Program-made: the position numbers and the translations under genes
Part shown: positions 8,298 to 17,745 of the stretch, piece by piece
How the letters are laid out: every line of letters begins with the position of its first letter
How positions within the stretch are numbered: the stretch's first letter is position 1
The notes under the pieces: generated by a model
Databases searched by the model: none
What the model was told of the DNA's origin: nothing
What the model saw: only the letters and a program-made list of their open reading frames with translations
Assembly (NCBI RefSeq): GCF_900292015.1
Contig: NZ_LR130759.1
Coordinates: forward strand, 3,968,001 to 4,032,000
Source of the DNA: Mycobacterium basiliense
GTDB taxonomy: Bacteria > Actinomycetota > Actinomycetes > Mycobacteriales > Mycobacteriaceae
Length of the DNA stretch: 64,000 nucleotides
Direction of reading: 5' to 3'

Positions 8298-9281
8298 ATG
8301 GAAATACTCGTCACGGGGGGCGCAGGCTTCCAGGGAAGTCATCTATCCGAGTCGCTCCTGGCCGACGGGCATTGGGTCACCGTCCTGAATACGTCATCGA
8401 AGAGCGCAATCCGAAACACAAATGACTTCCGTTCGCACGAGCGGGCGGCCTTTATCTCGGGTTCGGTGACCGATGGAGAAACGGTCCATCGGGCGGTGCG
8501 CGAGCACCACGTCGTTTTTCATCTGGCCGCCAATATCAACGTCGACCAGTCTCTCGGCGACCCGGAGAGCTTTCTCGAAACCAACGTCATGGGTACCTAC
8601 CGGGTACTGGAGGCGGTACGGCGCTACAAGAACCGGTTGATCTACGTGTCAACCTGCGAAGTGTATGGCGGCGGACACGATCTGCAGGAAGGCGAGCTTC
8701 TTGACGAGCGAGCAGAACTGAAACCGAACAGCCCCTACGGCGCCTCCAAGGCGGCCGCCGATCGGCTGTGCTACTCCTACTTCCGCTCCTATGGAGTTGA
8801 CGTCACGATTGTCCGGCCATTCAATATCTTCGGGGTGCGCCAGAAAACCGGGCGATTCGGTGCGCTGATTCCACGACTCGTCCGGCAGGCCATCAATGGC
8901 GAAGACCTCACGATCTTCGGCGATGGTTCGGCGACACGCGATTATCTGTACGTAAGCGATATCATCAATGCCTACAACCTGGTGTTGCACAATACCGAGC
9001 TTCGGGGACAGGCGATTAATTTCGCGAGCGGTAAAAACACCCGGGTTAAGGACATCGTCGAGTACATCGCCGGCAAGTTCGACGCCAAAATCGCACGTCG
9101 CGAGGCACGAGCCGGCGAAGTCGCCTGTTTTCCGGCCAACATCGACCGGGCTACCAGCATCGGATTCCGGCCCGAAGTCGGTATCTGGGACGGCATCGAT
9201 CGCTATATCCAATGGGCGAAGGATCAGCCGCGGTACACCTACGAACAAGACGGGTTCAGCGGTGTCCTGTCTCCCCGGTGA
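8298..9281 (+). CDS. NAD-dependent epimerase/dehydratase (Rv3784-like)
   Basis: 327 residues of the extended SDR family. It shows the NAD motif GGAGFQGS at the N-terminus, FHLAANI, the catalytic STCEVYG and YGASK motifs, and the VRPFNIFGVRQ strand typical of UDP/dTDP-sugar epimerases and 4,6-dehydratases. It probably remodels a sugar nucleotide for cell-envelope glycans. In M. tuberculosis, as I recall, Rv3784 is followed by Rv3785, Rv3786c and Rv3787c; the same order and orientations appear here. The start has the RBS GAGGGG ten bases upstream, and a small inverted repeat (TTAAG...CTTAA, 8256-8272) precedes it. Confidence 0.85.
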   Translation: MEILVTGGAGFQGSHLSESLLADGHWVTVLNTSSKSAIRNTNDFRSHERAAFISGSVTDGETVHRAVREHHVVFHLAANINVDQSLGDPESFLETNVMGTYRVLEAVRRYKNRLIYVSTCEVYGGGHDLQEGELLDERAELKPNSPYGASKAAADRLCYSYFRSYGVDVTIVRPFNIFGVRQKTGRFGALIPRLVRQAINGEDLTIFGDGSATRDYLYVSDIINAYNLVLHNTELRGQAINFASGKNTRVKDIVEYIAGKFDAKIARREARAGEVACFPANIDRATSIGFRPEVGIWDGIDRYIQWAKDQPRYTYEQDGFSGVLSPR

Positions 9282-9404
9282 GGCCCGCGATTCGGGGTCT
9301 CCGGAAAAAGCGTGTCTGGGCCCAGTTCACCACAGTTAGGCTGATGAAAAGGTGCATTCCATCGGCGGGATGTTGTGGCGTGTTCAGGGAGCAAGGAATC
9401 TGAA

Positions 9405-10463
9405 GTGAACAAGCCGGCTGAGGTGTCGATGCGTGGCGGTGAATTCGATGGCGATTTGTTAACGTCGCTGCGCGCCGAGGTCGACGCGTGGAGTGCGCAT
9501 GACGCCCTGGCGCAGTTGGTTGCGATGTTCGGCGGAATTTTCCCGCGGCGCGACAATCTGGCAGCCCGGTTGGCCTGCTTGGACGAGTTCAGCACGGTAT
9601 GGGATTACCGGGGCCGGACGAGGGTACCTCCGAGCGGGGAGCAGGTGCAGTGCCAGGATGCCGACGGCGGAGCGCGGTGGATGATCCCCCGTCTGGACCT
9701 GTCGGACGGGCAACTGGACACGATCACGACACTGGCGAAACAGCTGGGCCTCACCGATGAGTCATCACCCACCCAAACAACATTCGACTACATCCTGGTA
9801 ATCGGAACCGGACGCTACTCGAACCTACTTCGGGCCCGGTGGGCGCGGGATTTGGCCGCCGAGCTTCGCGTCGGTCATATCGTCTTGGCCGCCGCTTCTC
9901 GACGACTCTTGCCGTCGGAAGAGGACGCGGTCGCGTCCTGTGCACCCGGCGCGGCTACCGAGTTCGAGCTGCTGGCAGCCGCTGCGGCCGACGCGTTCGG
10001 GATCGATACCCGCGAAGTGGTACGCCATGGCCGGCAGCGGGTCGGCGACCCGCATCGGGGCCAGATACTCTGGCGCTTCGGCGAAGACAGCAATGACCTC
10101 GGGCTGCCGATCACCCTGCTCGAGGCACCGTCTCCGGACCCGAACAACCGCCGCGCCACCTCCGCGGATACCTTCACCTTTACCGCGCGGACACTGGATA
10201 TGCAGCAATCGAGTTGCCTACTGGTGACCGGTCAGCCGTTCGTCCCGTACCAGAACTTTGACGCGTTGCGAACTCTGACCCTGCCGTTCGGAATTGGGAT
10301 TCAGACGGTGGGCTTCGGCATCGACCGCTACGAGGGACTGCACGACATGGACCTGCAGCATCCCGCCAAGCTGCTGCAGGAGGTCCGCTCGACGATCCGG
10401 GCCGGCCGCAGTCTGCTGGAACGGATCGAGGCTTACCACGAACGCCTCAAGCCGCCACGCTAA
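9405..10463 (+). CDS. conserved protein of unknown function (Rv3785-like)
   Basis: 352 residues, no recognised catalytic motif. Visible features are a block DYILVIGTGRYSNLLRARWA around the first third and a later FTFTARTLDMQQSSCLLVTGQPFVPYQ region, giving a mixed alpha/beta soluble protein without signal peptide or membrane segment. The GTG at 9405 is chosen for the AGGAA eight bases upstream and because it gives a length close to the M. tuberculosis homologue as I remember it. It follows the epimerase by 123 bases and converges with the glycosyltransferase gene 12 bases away. The first block looks like a nucleotide or sugar-nucleotide binding strand-loop, so a glycan role is possible but unproven. 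Confidence 0.78.
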   Translation: MNKPAEVSMRGGEFDGDLLTSLRAEVDAWSAHDALAQLVAMFGGIFPRRDNLAARLACLDEFSTVWDYRGRTRVPPSGEQVQCQDADGGARWMIPRLDLSDGQLDTITTLAKQLGLTDESSPTQTTFDYILVIGTGRYSNLLRARWARDLAAELRVGHIVLAAASRRLLPSEEDAVASCAPGAATEFELLAAAAADAFGIDTREVVRHGRQRVGDPHRGQILWRFGEDSNDLGLPITLLEAPSPDPNNRRATSADTFTFTARTLDMQQSSCLLVTGQPFVPYQNFDALRTLTLPFGIGIQTVGFGIDRYEGLHDMDLQHPAKLLQEVRSTIRAGRSLLERIEAYHERLKPPR

Positions 10464-10475
10464 GAACGCCCAAGA

Positions 10476-11696
10476 CTACTCCTCGGCGGTGATTGTGCAC
10501 GGTGTCGCGGGCGGGTAGCTGCCCGATACCGCGCGCACGCGCCCCGGCGGCGGCCACGGCCGCAGCCCCATGTTGCCCAGATAGCGCAGTGGATTGACGT
10601 GTGCGCGCCGAACCCGAGTCTCGAAATGCAGGTAACCGTCTGTTGATTGGTCTTGCGCACCGAGGCTGCCGATCCGGGTTCCCGCACCTATTCGATCACC
10701 GGGTGTGAATCGCTGGTCATCACCAGGCCGAAACACATAGTGGATTTCGGTATCGCCGTTCGCGATGGTCACCGAGTGAAGGTGATCGACAGCGCTTGCG
10801 CGGCGGATAGTTCCAGATGTGACGGCGTAGACTGGGCTGCCGGGGTCAGCGGCGAAGTCGACGCCGGGGTGGAAGCCGTCCGCGCGGGGTCCGTATCCAC
10901 GGCCAATCGCGCGTGGCTCCGCCTCTATCGGCAGCCGCGCGCCCGGCTCGATCCGTTCGAAGTCGCCGCGCACCCGCCGCTGGTAGTCGGCTTTGAGGAG
11001 GTCCACCTCATCGAGCGCGTAGCCGAACAACAGGGATCGGTCGTAGGCCACACCAAAGTTGTGCCGAAAATCCGGATCGAGCCGCATGTAGTGCCGGACT
11101 CGCGAGATGCGTTCCTCCAGGGTCGACCAACCGTTGTGCGTCAACCGGATTCCGTCCAGCTGCCCGATCCGACCGTGATCGGTGATGTTGGCCGGCCAGT
11201 GCGAATTGTGCATCAACTTCGATCCCGCATACAGCCCCGGACGCCACCGCCAAAACGGTCCGCGCAGCGCCTCGGCGGTGCCCATCACCGGCACCATGTC
11301 CGGATACTCCGGGTCATCCCAGCGGGAGACCATCGGACACATTAGCGCCGCCACGTCGTCCGATGTGCGGGCCAGCACCTCGCGGATGTCGACGTCGATC
11401 TGGAAAATCCAGTCGGCGTCGACCATCACGATCCAATCGGGGCGACAGAAGTCGGCCATCCGGTAGAGCAACTCCAACCCGGTGGACTCGGGGATCAACC
11501 ACGGTGTGGACGGTAGATCTGCGCGGGCGCGAACAACATTGGTGACCGCGGCGTGGTTCGCCAGAATCCTGGCGGTGTCGTCGGTGCTGCGGTCGTCGAT
11601 CGCGTAGATGTCGTCGCAGAAGGAGGCCAGCGAGTCCAAAGTGTCAGCCAAGGTCTGCCCGGCATTGTGGGCACGCGTTATCGCCAGAATCCGCAT
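10476..11696 (-). CDS. GT2-like glycosyltransferase fused to an M23/LytM-like domain (Rv3786c-like)
   Basis: 406 residues with two domains. Residues 1 to about 235 resemble a GT-A glycosyltransferase family 2: [30 protein letters not shown] and the metal-binding VMVDADWIF. Residues about 275-385 resemble an M23 peptidase: [25 protein letters not shown], and GYLHFET. In M23 enzymes the last motif is HxH; here the first His is Tyr, so peptidase activity is doubtful although the zinc-ligand positions are kept. No signal peptide is seen, which is odd for a wall-acting hydrolase. The ATG at 11696 avoids overlapping the upstream methyltransferase; a longer ORF to 11768 exists. Possible role: wall-glycan modification or recognition. 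Confidence 0.78.
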   Translation of the reverse strand: MRILAITRAHNAGQTLADTLDSLASFCDDIYAIDDRSTDDTARILANHAAVTNVVRARADLPSTPWLIPESTGLELLYRMADFCRPDWIVMVDADWIFQIDVDIREVLARTSDDVAALMCPMVSRWDDPEYPDMVPVMGTAEALRGPFWRWRPGLYAGSKLMHNSHWPANITDHGRIGQLDGIRLTHNGWSTLEERISRVRHYMRLDPDFRHNFGVAYDRSLLFGYALDEVDLLKADYQRRVRGDFERIEPGARLPIEAEPRAIGRGYGPRADGFHPGVDFAADPGSPVYAVTSGTIRRASAVDHLHSVTIANGDTEIHYVFRPGDDQRFTPGDRIGAGTRIGSLGAQDQSTDGYLHFETRVRRAHVNPLRYLGNMGLRPWPPPGRVRAVSGSYPPATPCTITAEE

Positions 11697-11721
11697 CGTG
11701 GTGTCCAGATAGTCGCAGGTA

Positions 11722-12645
11722 TCACGCGAGAACCGAAATGTAGTAGCTGGGCTTGTCGGAAGGGGCAACGTAATTGCCAGGCATCCGGGGCAGGTCGTGA
11801 TCAGCCAGCAGCTGCGCGGCCGTGGTCCCCACCGATCGCCAGCCGTGGTTGTCGAGGTAGGCGGAAACCTCGTTACGGGGCCCGGAATAGTTCAGCGACC
11901 AGATATCCAGGTGGAATCCATGGTCGCGCCAGGTGTGAGTCGCATTGCGGATGATCTCTTCTACCCGCCCGGAGTCCAGGTCCGACGAGCCCACGAACGT
12001 CTCCATCGCCATCCGGCTCGCCGGCGCGCTGAGATCGGTGACGTTGTCCAGCAAGCGGTCCTGTGCTTCAGGCGGCAGGTAGCCGAACAGACCTTCGGCG
12101 ATCCAGGCGGTCGGTAGCGCCGGGTCGAACCCACTACCCAGCAGCGCGGCCGGCCAGTCGTGACGCAGGTCGGCCGGCACCATTGTCAGCTGCGCCGTTG
12201 GCTCGGCACCCAGCTGCGCCAACGTTTCGGCCTTGAACTGCAGCACGTCGGGCTGATCGATCTCATACACCGTCATGCCTGGCGGCCACGGCAGTCGGTA
12301 GCCGCGCGCGTCGAGCCCGGAGGCCAGGATCACCGCCTGCCGAATCCCGGCGGCCGTCGCGTCGGCAAGAAACTGATCGAAGTAGCGAGTGCGGGCCACC
12401 AACTCGGTGGTCATTCGCTGTAAACCCCAGGCCGCTTCGGGCTCGTCCACGTCGGACGCGCTGAGCTCCCCAGTGGCCCATTTGACCAGGAATTCGATAC
12501 CCACCGCGCGGACCAATGGCTCGGCGAACCGGTCCTCGATCAATGGCTCGGCCGAATTGGTAGCCCTTGCGCGGCCCGCCGCCACCAGCGTCGCGGTCGC
12601 ACCGACATGGCTGGCCAGATCCCAGCTGTCGTCGTCTGTACGCAC
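11722..12645 (-). CDS. SAM-dependent methyltransferase, TIGR00027/LCM-like (Rv3787c-like)
   Basis: 307 residues of the mycobacterial methyltransferase family related to leucine carboxyl methyltransferases. Motifs are [16 protein letters not shown] for SAM binding, [13 protein letters not shown] with the acidic ribose contact, and [18 protein letters not shown]. The GTG at 12645 is preceded by GGGAGGA, a strong RBS, and gives the family's [16 protein letters not shown] start; the longer ORF upstream lacks homology-like sequence. Methyl acceptor is unknown for most members. It lies 25 bases upstream of the glycosyltransferase gene, probably co-transcribed. Confidence 0.87.
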   Translation of the reverse strand: MRTDDDSWDLASHVGATATLVAAGRARATNSAEPLIEDRFAEPLVRAVGIEFLVKWATGELSASDVDEPEAAWGLQRMTTELVARTRYFDQFLADATAAGIRQAVILASGLDARGYRLPWPPGMTVYEIDQPDVLQFKAETLAQLGAEPTAQLTMVPADLRHDWPAALLGSGFDPALPTAWIAEGLFGYLPPEAQDRLLDNVTDLSAPASRMAMETFVGSSDLDSGRVEEIIRNATHTWRDHGFHLDIWSLNYSGPRNEVSAYLDNHGWRSVGTTAAQLLADHDLPRMPGNYVAPSDKPSYYISVLA

Positions 12646-12992
12646 CCAGTCCTCCCGTCTAGCGGCGTTCGGCGCACGTAACGGTGGATATCCAGTCCTG
12701 CAGCGTGGCCGCCCACACACCCAACTCAGGGCGACCTCCTCGCCGTTTGTGCCCTGCACGCCCAGCTCGTCCGCCGGCGCAACGTGGGCCCGGGGTCCTT
12801 ATCCCCGGCGATTCGTTGACCATCCGAACCTGTCCTCCGCCGTTGACGCACACCTGTCCGTCGCCGTGATCGTGGATAGCCACGGCTAGTTTGCGACCAC
12901 GGTCAAGAATTGCACACAAATGCGGTCTTCAGCGAAGCTGTTCACTCACATTGATCGGCCGACGGGCGCACCGCAGTCCACCGCGGGGCTGA
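12646..12992. other. intergenic region between two methyltransferase genes
   Basis: 347 bases. Apart from the GGGAGGA RBS of the 12645 gene at its left edge, I see no ORF with protein-like composition, no clear hairpin and no recognisable operator. It presumably holds the promoter for the minus-strand 12645 gene. Confidence 0.4.
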
Positions 12993-13901
12993 TCACCGCA
13001 GCCGGTCGCTCAGGCCGCCGCTAATGAAGATCGTGTCGTCGTCGCCAGCGGGCGCATCGAGGCCGCTGCGCCGGAACAGTTCGGCGAGCGACACGCCTTC
13101 GAGCTGCCAACCCTTGGCACCAAGGTAGTCGAGGACGTGGTTGCGTTGGCCGGTGTAGACCAACGAAGCCAAGTCGACGTCGACGCCGTGACCGCGGAAC
13201 GGGTTGGATATGGTGCGGGCCCGCTCGGCATCGAAATCCACGATACTGGTCACGAATTCGGTGGCTACCATGCTCCCGGGCGCGCTGAGGGCGGTGATGT
13301 TGTCGAACAGCCGGTCCTGGGCCTCCGGCTTTAGATAGATCAGTAGCCCCTCGGCAAGCCACGCCGTCGGCACGGCCGAGTCAAGACCGGCTGCTCGCAA
13401 TGCCGTCGACCAATCTGCGCGCAAGTCGATCGGCACGGCGCGCTGAGTGGCACCGGGTTCGGCACCCAGGTCGGCCAACGTCGTTGTCTTAAACTCCATC
13501 ACCTGTGGTTGGTCGATCTCGTACACCACCGTCCCGGTGGGCCACGGCAGACGGTAGGCACGCGCGTCCAACCCAGACGCGAGGATCACCAGTTGCCGAA
13601 TCCCGCCATCGGTGGCGTTGCGGCAGTAGTCGTCAAAGTACTTCGTGCGGACCGCGTTTCCGTCGACCATCGCCTGCGCCACCGTCGGTGAGATATCCGC
13701 GATCGTCGACATGTCGAGTTCACCGTCCATCATTTTGGTGAAGAAATCCAGCCCCACCGCACGGACCAGGGGTTCGGCAAACGGATCGTTGATCAACCCG
13801 CGCGGATCCTTGGTGGCCATCGCGCGCCCGGCGGCGACAATGGTCGCGGTGACGCCGACGCTAGACGCCAGATCCCAATCGTCGTCGTCGGCTCGGGGCA
13901 T
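12993..13901 (-). CDS. SAM-dependent methyltransferase, TIGR00027/LCM-like
   Basis: 302 residues, a paralogue of the 12645 protein with the same layout: N-terminal [63 protein letters not shown] and a C-terminal [11 protein letters not shown] block. Family members occur in many copies in mycobacteria and are thought to O-methylate small molecules or lipids; this one's substrate is unknown. Tandem placement suggests an old duplication. ATG 13901 begins exactly at the family's conserved N-terminus. Confidence 0.87.
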   Translation of the reverse strand: MPRADDDDWDLASSVGVTATIVAAGRAMATKDPRGLINDPFAEPLVRAVGLDFFTKMMDGELDMSTIADISPTVAQAMVDGNAVRTKYFDDYCRNATDGGIRQLVILASGLDARAYRLPWPTGTVVYEIDQPQVMEFKTTTLADLGAEPGATQRAVPIDLRADWSTALRAAGLDSAVPTAWLAEGLLIYLKPEAQDRLFDNITALSAPGSMVATEFVTSIVDFDAERARTISNPFRGHGVDVDLASLVYTGQRNHVLDYLGAKGWQLEGVSLAELFRRSGLDAPAGDDDTIFISGGLSDRLR

Positions 13902-14029
13902 CAGCCCAGCTTAACCGTGAGTCGAGCATCCGGGGGGCGTCGAAGCCGCCCGCTCAGACGGCCCAGCTGGGCGCCCACTGGCACGATTTCGCTCGGCCAT
14001 CTGCCGTGCTGACCTCACGGGTGGCTGTG

Positions 14030-15454
14030 CTACTGGCGACGGAACAGGCGCCCGTGGGCGCTACAGAGCCAGGCGATATTTCCGTCCGGTCCACGGACGA
14101 AGTTGGATCGACTGCCGGTGGGCTTGTCGTCGGGTCCAAGGTCGAGCCCGTAGTCAGGCCGGTAGAAGGCGAGGCCCAGTCTGACGTTGTCCGGACCATC
14201 CGGATCGGCGTCGCCGGTGCCAATCGTTCCTGTGAGCTGGCCGTCCTTTGCCCAGAAGTCGATGACCGTTTGCTCGCGGCTGCCATCTTGCGAGACTTGC
14301 TCGGCGATGTACCTGCCCTCGTAGGGCGCCAGCTCGACCACGCCAAGGCGTTGCGGCATTGCCGGCAGGTTGCTGACTCCCGCGAATTTCCGCAACGCCC
14401 AGTCGCAGGCAAAAAGGTCATTGATCATATGAAATCCGCCATCGGAGTTGGTGAGAACGGTCATGGCGAAGTTGCGGCCGGGCACCATGAAGAAACCAGA
14501 GCGTTGTCCTCTCCAGGTGCCGCCGTGTTCCACAATGGTCACGCCCTCCGCGGAGGGCCGCAGCATCCACGTCACGCCCATCCCGGTCAGCTCGACCCAA
14601 AGGGTTCCGCCCGCACCGGGGTTCGAGCGCATTGCCTCCAGCGACTGTCGGCAAAGAATCTGCTCGCCGCTAGGCGCTCTGCCGTCGCCGAGGTGGAACC
14701 GTGCATAGCTCAACTGATCCCTCGCGGTGGACATCAATCCACCGGTGGGGTTGCAGCTGCGTGGGAATGCCCAAAAGTCGGTATCGACAATGGGTTTGCC
14801 GTCGATAACGCCGTGCGATGCCGCCACTTTCAGTCCGACAATTTGGTCGGAAAAGTAGCGGGTGTGGGTCAGCTGCAGCGGGTCAAGCACCAGCTTCTGC
14901 ACCGCAGATTCGTAGGTTGTTCCGACGACCAGCTCGATGATACGGCCCGCCACCACAAGGCCTGAATTGTTGTATGCGAACCCGGTTCCCGGAGGTGTCA
15001 GCTGCGGCAAGCCGCTCATCGCGTTGACATAGCGCGCCACCGCGTCATCGCCGCGCCCAAAGTCCTGCCCATTGCGACCATCCCAGCCACCGGTGTGGTT
15101 GAGCAATTGGCGCACGGTAACCGTGGCGCTGACTGACTGGTCGGCGACCGCGAAGTCGGGGAGGTAGCGGCGCACCGGTGAATCCAGGTCTACCTTGCCC
15201 TGCTCCACCAACCGCATCATCACGGTGCCGGTGAAGGTCTTTGTGGTGGAACCGATTCGGAAGACAGTGTCGCCGTCGACAGGCAACGGATGGTCGACGT
15301 TGGTGACCCCGTAGCCCCTGACGTACTCTTGGCCGCCGACCCAGACGGCCACCGCGACACCCGGAATCGCGTAGGCCTTCATGCCCGCGTTGATTTTGGC
15401 GTCGAGTTCGTCGAACGCTACGCCAAGTTCTGGGCGGCCAACGGTTTCAACCAC
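14030..15454 (-). CDS. serine beta-lactamase/DD-peptidase-like hydrolase
   Basis: 474 residues. The N-terminal about 350 residues are a class C beta-lactamase-like domain with the nucleophile motif STTK in VFRIGSTTKTFTG (about 67-71), the YNN motif in FAYNNSGLVVAGRI (about 162), and HGG in IVEHGGTWRGQRSGF as the KTG-equivalent. A beta-rich C-terminal extension (from about 380) resembles the lipocalin-like tail of such esterases. No signal peptide is evident, so a cytoplasmic esterase or peptidase is more likely than a periplasmic lactamase. It stands alone between a methyltransferase and a lectin gene. Confidence 0.83.
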   Translation of the reverse strand: MVETVGRPELGVAFDELDAKINAGMKAYAIPGVAVAVWVGGQEYVRGYGVTNVDHPLPVDGDTVFRIGSTTKTFTGTVMMRLVEQGKVDLDSPVRRYLPDFAVADQSVSATVTVRQLLNHTGGWDGRNGQDFGRGDDAVARYVNAMSGLPQLTPPGTGFAYNNSGLVVAGRIIELVVGTTYESAVQKLVLDPLQLTHTRYFSDQIVGLKVAASHGVIDGKPIVDTDFWAFPRSCNPTGGLMSTARDQLSYARFHLGDGRAPSGEQILCRQSLEAMRSNPGAGGTLWVELTGMGVTWMLRPSAEGVTIVEHGGTWRGQRSGFFMVPGRNFAMTVLTNSDGGFHMINDLFACDWALRKFAGVSNLPAMPQRLGVVELAPYEGRYIAEQVSQDGSREQTVIDFWAKDGQLTGTIGTGDADPDGPDNVRLGLAFYRPDYGLDLGPDDKPTGSRSNFVRGPDGNIAWLCSAHGRLFRRQ

Positions 15455-16011
15455 CGCAGCGGCGATTTCGTGCGGTAGTCGATCTAGCGCACGCGCGCCT
15501 TCGGTGGCGGCTACACGACCAGGGCGCGTCGCCGCCTGTCACTTCAGGCCATCCCATCTGCGGATCTGCCCAGTTGTTGTCGGCGCAGTCGGTCGCCAAC
15601 CGCACAAGCTCGGTGACGGCCAGTCCGCGGCACGCCGGCCCATCTACCGGCTTCGTGGGCGGTATCGGCTTGGTCAACCAGCGCGCAAAGCTTGTCGTTG
15701 GCGTTCGGCACTGCCGTCCACATGATTATCAATATAGCTGGACTTGGCTAGGCATCGAGAAGCCTCGGAAGTGGGTGCGCCTCGGCGGGTTCTTCATTAT
15801 GACGCGCTGGATGCCCAACGGCCGCTGGAGCGGATTCGGTTGCACTGCTTGGGGCGTCGTGAGAATCTCGGCGAGCCCGACGGGCCGCGGCCGACACACG
15901 CGCGGACACACGGCGACCCTCACGCCATCCCCGTCGCGGCCGGAGCGGATTTGCCACGTCCGGTGACAAGAATGCTCACGGTTCGAGAAGATTCGAAGGG
16001 ACGGAACCGAG
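15455..16011. other. 557-base region without a convincing gene
   Basis: Short ORFs on both strands are present but none has an RBS plus protein-like sequence. On the minus strand around 15560-15725 two frames contain protein-like words (NANDKLCALVDQAD in one, GLAVTELVRLATDCADNNW in the other), which could be the remnant of a frameshifted gene. I cannot name a family. The right end should contain the lectin gene's promoter; GAAGGGACGGAACCGAG just before 16012 supplies an RBS. Confidence 0.35.
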
Positions 16012-16485
16012 ATGTATCAAACGTGGATGATTAACGGGGTGCGCCGAGCGCTTGTCTTCATGGGCACCGTATTCGTTGTTGCGGTGCTGGGCATTGGTCA
16101 GGCAAAAGCCAATGGCCCGGTTCAGTTGAAAAGCCGGTTGGGCGACGCTTGTTTGGACGCCCCGAGCGGGAGCTGGATCACCCCGGTGGTGGTCAAGCCC
16201 TGCAATGGTACGGACTTCCAGCGTTGGAATCTCACCGACGCCGGCCAGCTTGAGAGCGTGTCCTTTCCCGGGGAATGCCTCAACGCGCCGGGACAGAGTT
16301 GGGTGGTGCATTTGCAGCCCTGCATCGACTGGATAAGCCAGCATTGGAGTATCCAGCCCAACGGCCATGTCACAAGTGAACTCGGGGGTTGCCTCACGGT
16401 CCTCGGCGGCCCGGACCCTGGGACGTGGGTATCCAACAGATTTTGCAGCGGAAATGCAGACCAAGGGTGGGATAGCGTTCCGTGA
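16012..16485 (+). CDS. secreted ricin-type (beta-trefoil) lectin, Rv1419/sMTL-13-like
   Basis: 157 residues. An N-terminal signal peptide (basic start, hydrophobic ALVFMGTVFVVAVLGIG, then AKAN) should direct Sec export with cleavage around residue 33. The mature protein is one ricin-B-type domain with the repeated Q-x-W features FQRWNL, SQHWSIQ and QGWDSV and paired cysteines (CLDAP, CNG, CLNAP, CIDW, CLTV, CSG). Length and layout match the M. tuberculosis secreted lectin encoded by Rv1419 as I know it, which binds carbohydrate and is immunogenic. It is monocistronic here. Confidence 0.85.
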   Translation: MYQTWMINGVRRALVFMGTVFVVAVLGIGQAKANGPVQLKSRLGDACLDAPSGSWITPVVVKPCNGTDFQRWNLTDAGQLESVSFPGECLNAPGQSWVVHLQPCIDWISQHWSIQPNGHVTSELGGCLTVLGGPDPGTWVSNRFCSGNADQGWDSVP

Positions 16486-16598
16486 CCGGGCGATTCGGCG
16501 CCGACCGGAGCACCGCAAGCCGAGCCGGCCGCACTGATCGAAATTCCAGGGGCGCCAACGCCATGGCCGTCCACCTTTCCCACATATGCAACAAAGCG

Positions 16599-16615
16599 CG
16601 GTAACCTCATTCTCA
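16599..16615 (+). promoter_or_regulatory. candidate autoregulatory operator of the TetR-hotdog gene
   Basis: CGGTAACCTCATTCTCA, 40 bases before the start at 16655. It matches 13 of 17 positions of the perfect palindrome at 17693-17709 in front of the next gene. Same position type and shared core GGTAACnTCATT suggest binding by the TetR protein encoded between them. Confidence 0.55.
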
Positions 16616-16654
16616 AAGCGTTCTTTCAGCGCCCCAAAAGAGGAGAATCCGCAC

Positions 16655-17674
16655 ATGGCCGGCCCGAGCGAGCAAGTTGACGCAACCCGCGCCGACCGCT
16701 TCATCAAAACGGCGGTGGACATCCTCGGCGAAACCGGACGCACCGACTTCACGGTGCAGGAAGTCGTTGCGCGTTCCAAGACCTCGTTGCGGGCGTTCTA
16801 CCAGCACTTCAACAGCAAGGACGAACTCCTGCTGGCGCTGTTCGACCGGACCATGTCCCAGACCGCGCACCTGTGGCGGGCCGAAACCTCCGGACTCGAC
16901 AGCACCGCCGCACTAAAGCTAGTGATCGATCGCATCAGCGCACAACCGGAGTCCACCACTCAGGACAGCCTCAACCGGGCGTTGAGTCTCTACAACCAGC
17001 ACCTGGCCGAGACCCGGCCCCGGGAATACGCCCGCGTCCTTTCTCCCCTTCATCGGCTGATCCGCGACATCGTCGCACAGGGCATCACCGAGGGGGTCTT
17101 CCATCCCGGACTCGACGTCGGAGCCGCGGCGGCGATTGTCATGCAGACGGTGCTGGGCGCACTGCGATTGCATTGGCTGGGAACCGAATTGAATGGAACA
17201 CCGCTCGACGCTGGGCAACTGTACGAGTTCTGCAGCCGGGCCCTTGGGATTCGCGAGACAGACGAGTCGACGGTGTCCTCGCTGGCCGATTTGTTCGCCC
17301 ACATGGGAATGCGCCAAGATACCGGCCACGACGACGAGTTTGCGATGACGATGCCGGTCAGCCCGCAGGTGGTCAATACGTCCGGCGCGCTGCAAGGCGG
17401 TTTGATCGCCACCCTTGCCGACGTGGCAGGTGGTCAGCTTGGCTTGCAGTACTTGCCACCGGGCACTGCCATGACGACGTCCGACCTCGTCATTCGATAT
17501 CTGCGTCCGATCAGGCGTGGCTCGGCGCTGGCCGTGCCTCGGGTCCTGCGAGCCGGCCAGCGCGCGCTTGTCATGCAGGTCGACATCTTCGGCGACAGCC
17601 GCAGCGAGCTCGCGGCAACGGCGACCCTCAATTTTGCAATCATCAATAGGAAAGGTGGCGACGAAAGCGATTAG
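16655..17674 (+). CDS. TetR-family regulator fused to a hotdog (PaaI-like) thioesterase domain
   Basis: 339 residues. Residues about 10-60 form a TetR helix-turn-helix (VQEVVARSKTSLRAFYQHFN with the recognition Tyr-Gln-His-Phe), followed by a helical ligand/dimer region. From about 230 to the end there is a hotdog domain: VNTSGALQGGLIATLADVAGG, TSDLVIRYLRPIRRGS and TATLNFAIIN. The hotdog part resembles PaaI/acyl-CoA thioesterases and could sense or hydrolyse an acyl-CoA. The ATG at 16655 follows AGGAGAAT; the ORF extends to 16586 but that start has no RBS. It probably controls itself and the amidohydrolase downstream. Confidence 0.82.
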   Translation: MAGPSEQVDATRADRFIKTAVDILGETGRTDFTVQEVVARSKTSLRAFYQHFNSKDELLLALFDRTMSQTAHLWRAETSGLDSTAALKLVIDRISAQPESTTQDSLNRALSLYNQHLAETRPREYARVLSPLHRLIRDIVAQGITEGVFHPGLDVGAAAAIVMQTVLGALRLHWLGTELNGTPLDAGQLYEFCSRALGIRETDESTVSSLADLFAHMGMRQDTGHDDEFAMTMPVSPQVVNTSGALQGGLIATLADVAGGQLGLQYLPPGTAMTTSDLVIRYLRPIRRGSALAVPRVLRAGQRALVMQVDIFGDSRSELAATATLNFAIINRKGGDESD

Positions 17675-17692
17675 CGGCAGCCTGTCACCAAG

Positions 17693-17709
17693 TGGTAACG
17701 TCATTACCA
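17693..17709 (+). promoter_or_regulatory. perfect palindromic operator TGGTAA-N5-TTACCA
   Basis: TGGTAACGTCATTACCA, a perfect 6-5-6 inverted repeat lying 19 bases after the TetR-hotdog stop and 36 bases before the amidohydrolase start. Size and symmetry suit a TetR dimer, and a degenerate copy lies in front of the TetR gene itself. Confidence 0.7.
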
Positions 17710-17745
17710 TCAGCTGACAATCGCGACTTTTACGAGGAGATCGCC

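Noticed and set aside
12659..12919. 86-codon minus-strand ORF between the methyltransferases
   Set aside because: No RBS, no family resemblance, and composition like non-coding GC-rich DNA.
15729..15966. Overlapping short ORFs on both strands before the lectin gene
   Set aside because: Some look faintly protein-like but none has an RBS or a nameable domain; noted only as a possible remnant.
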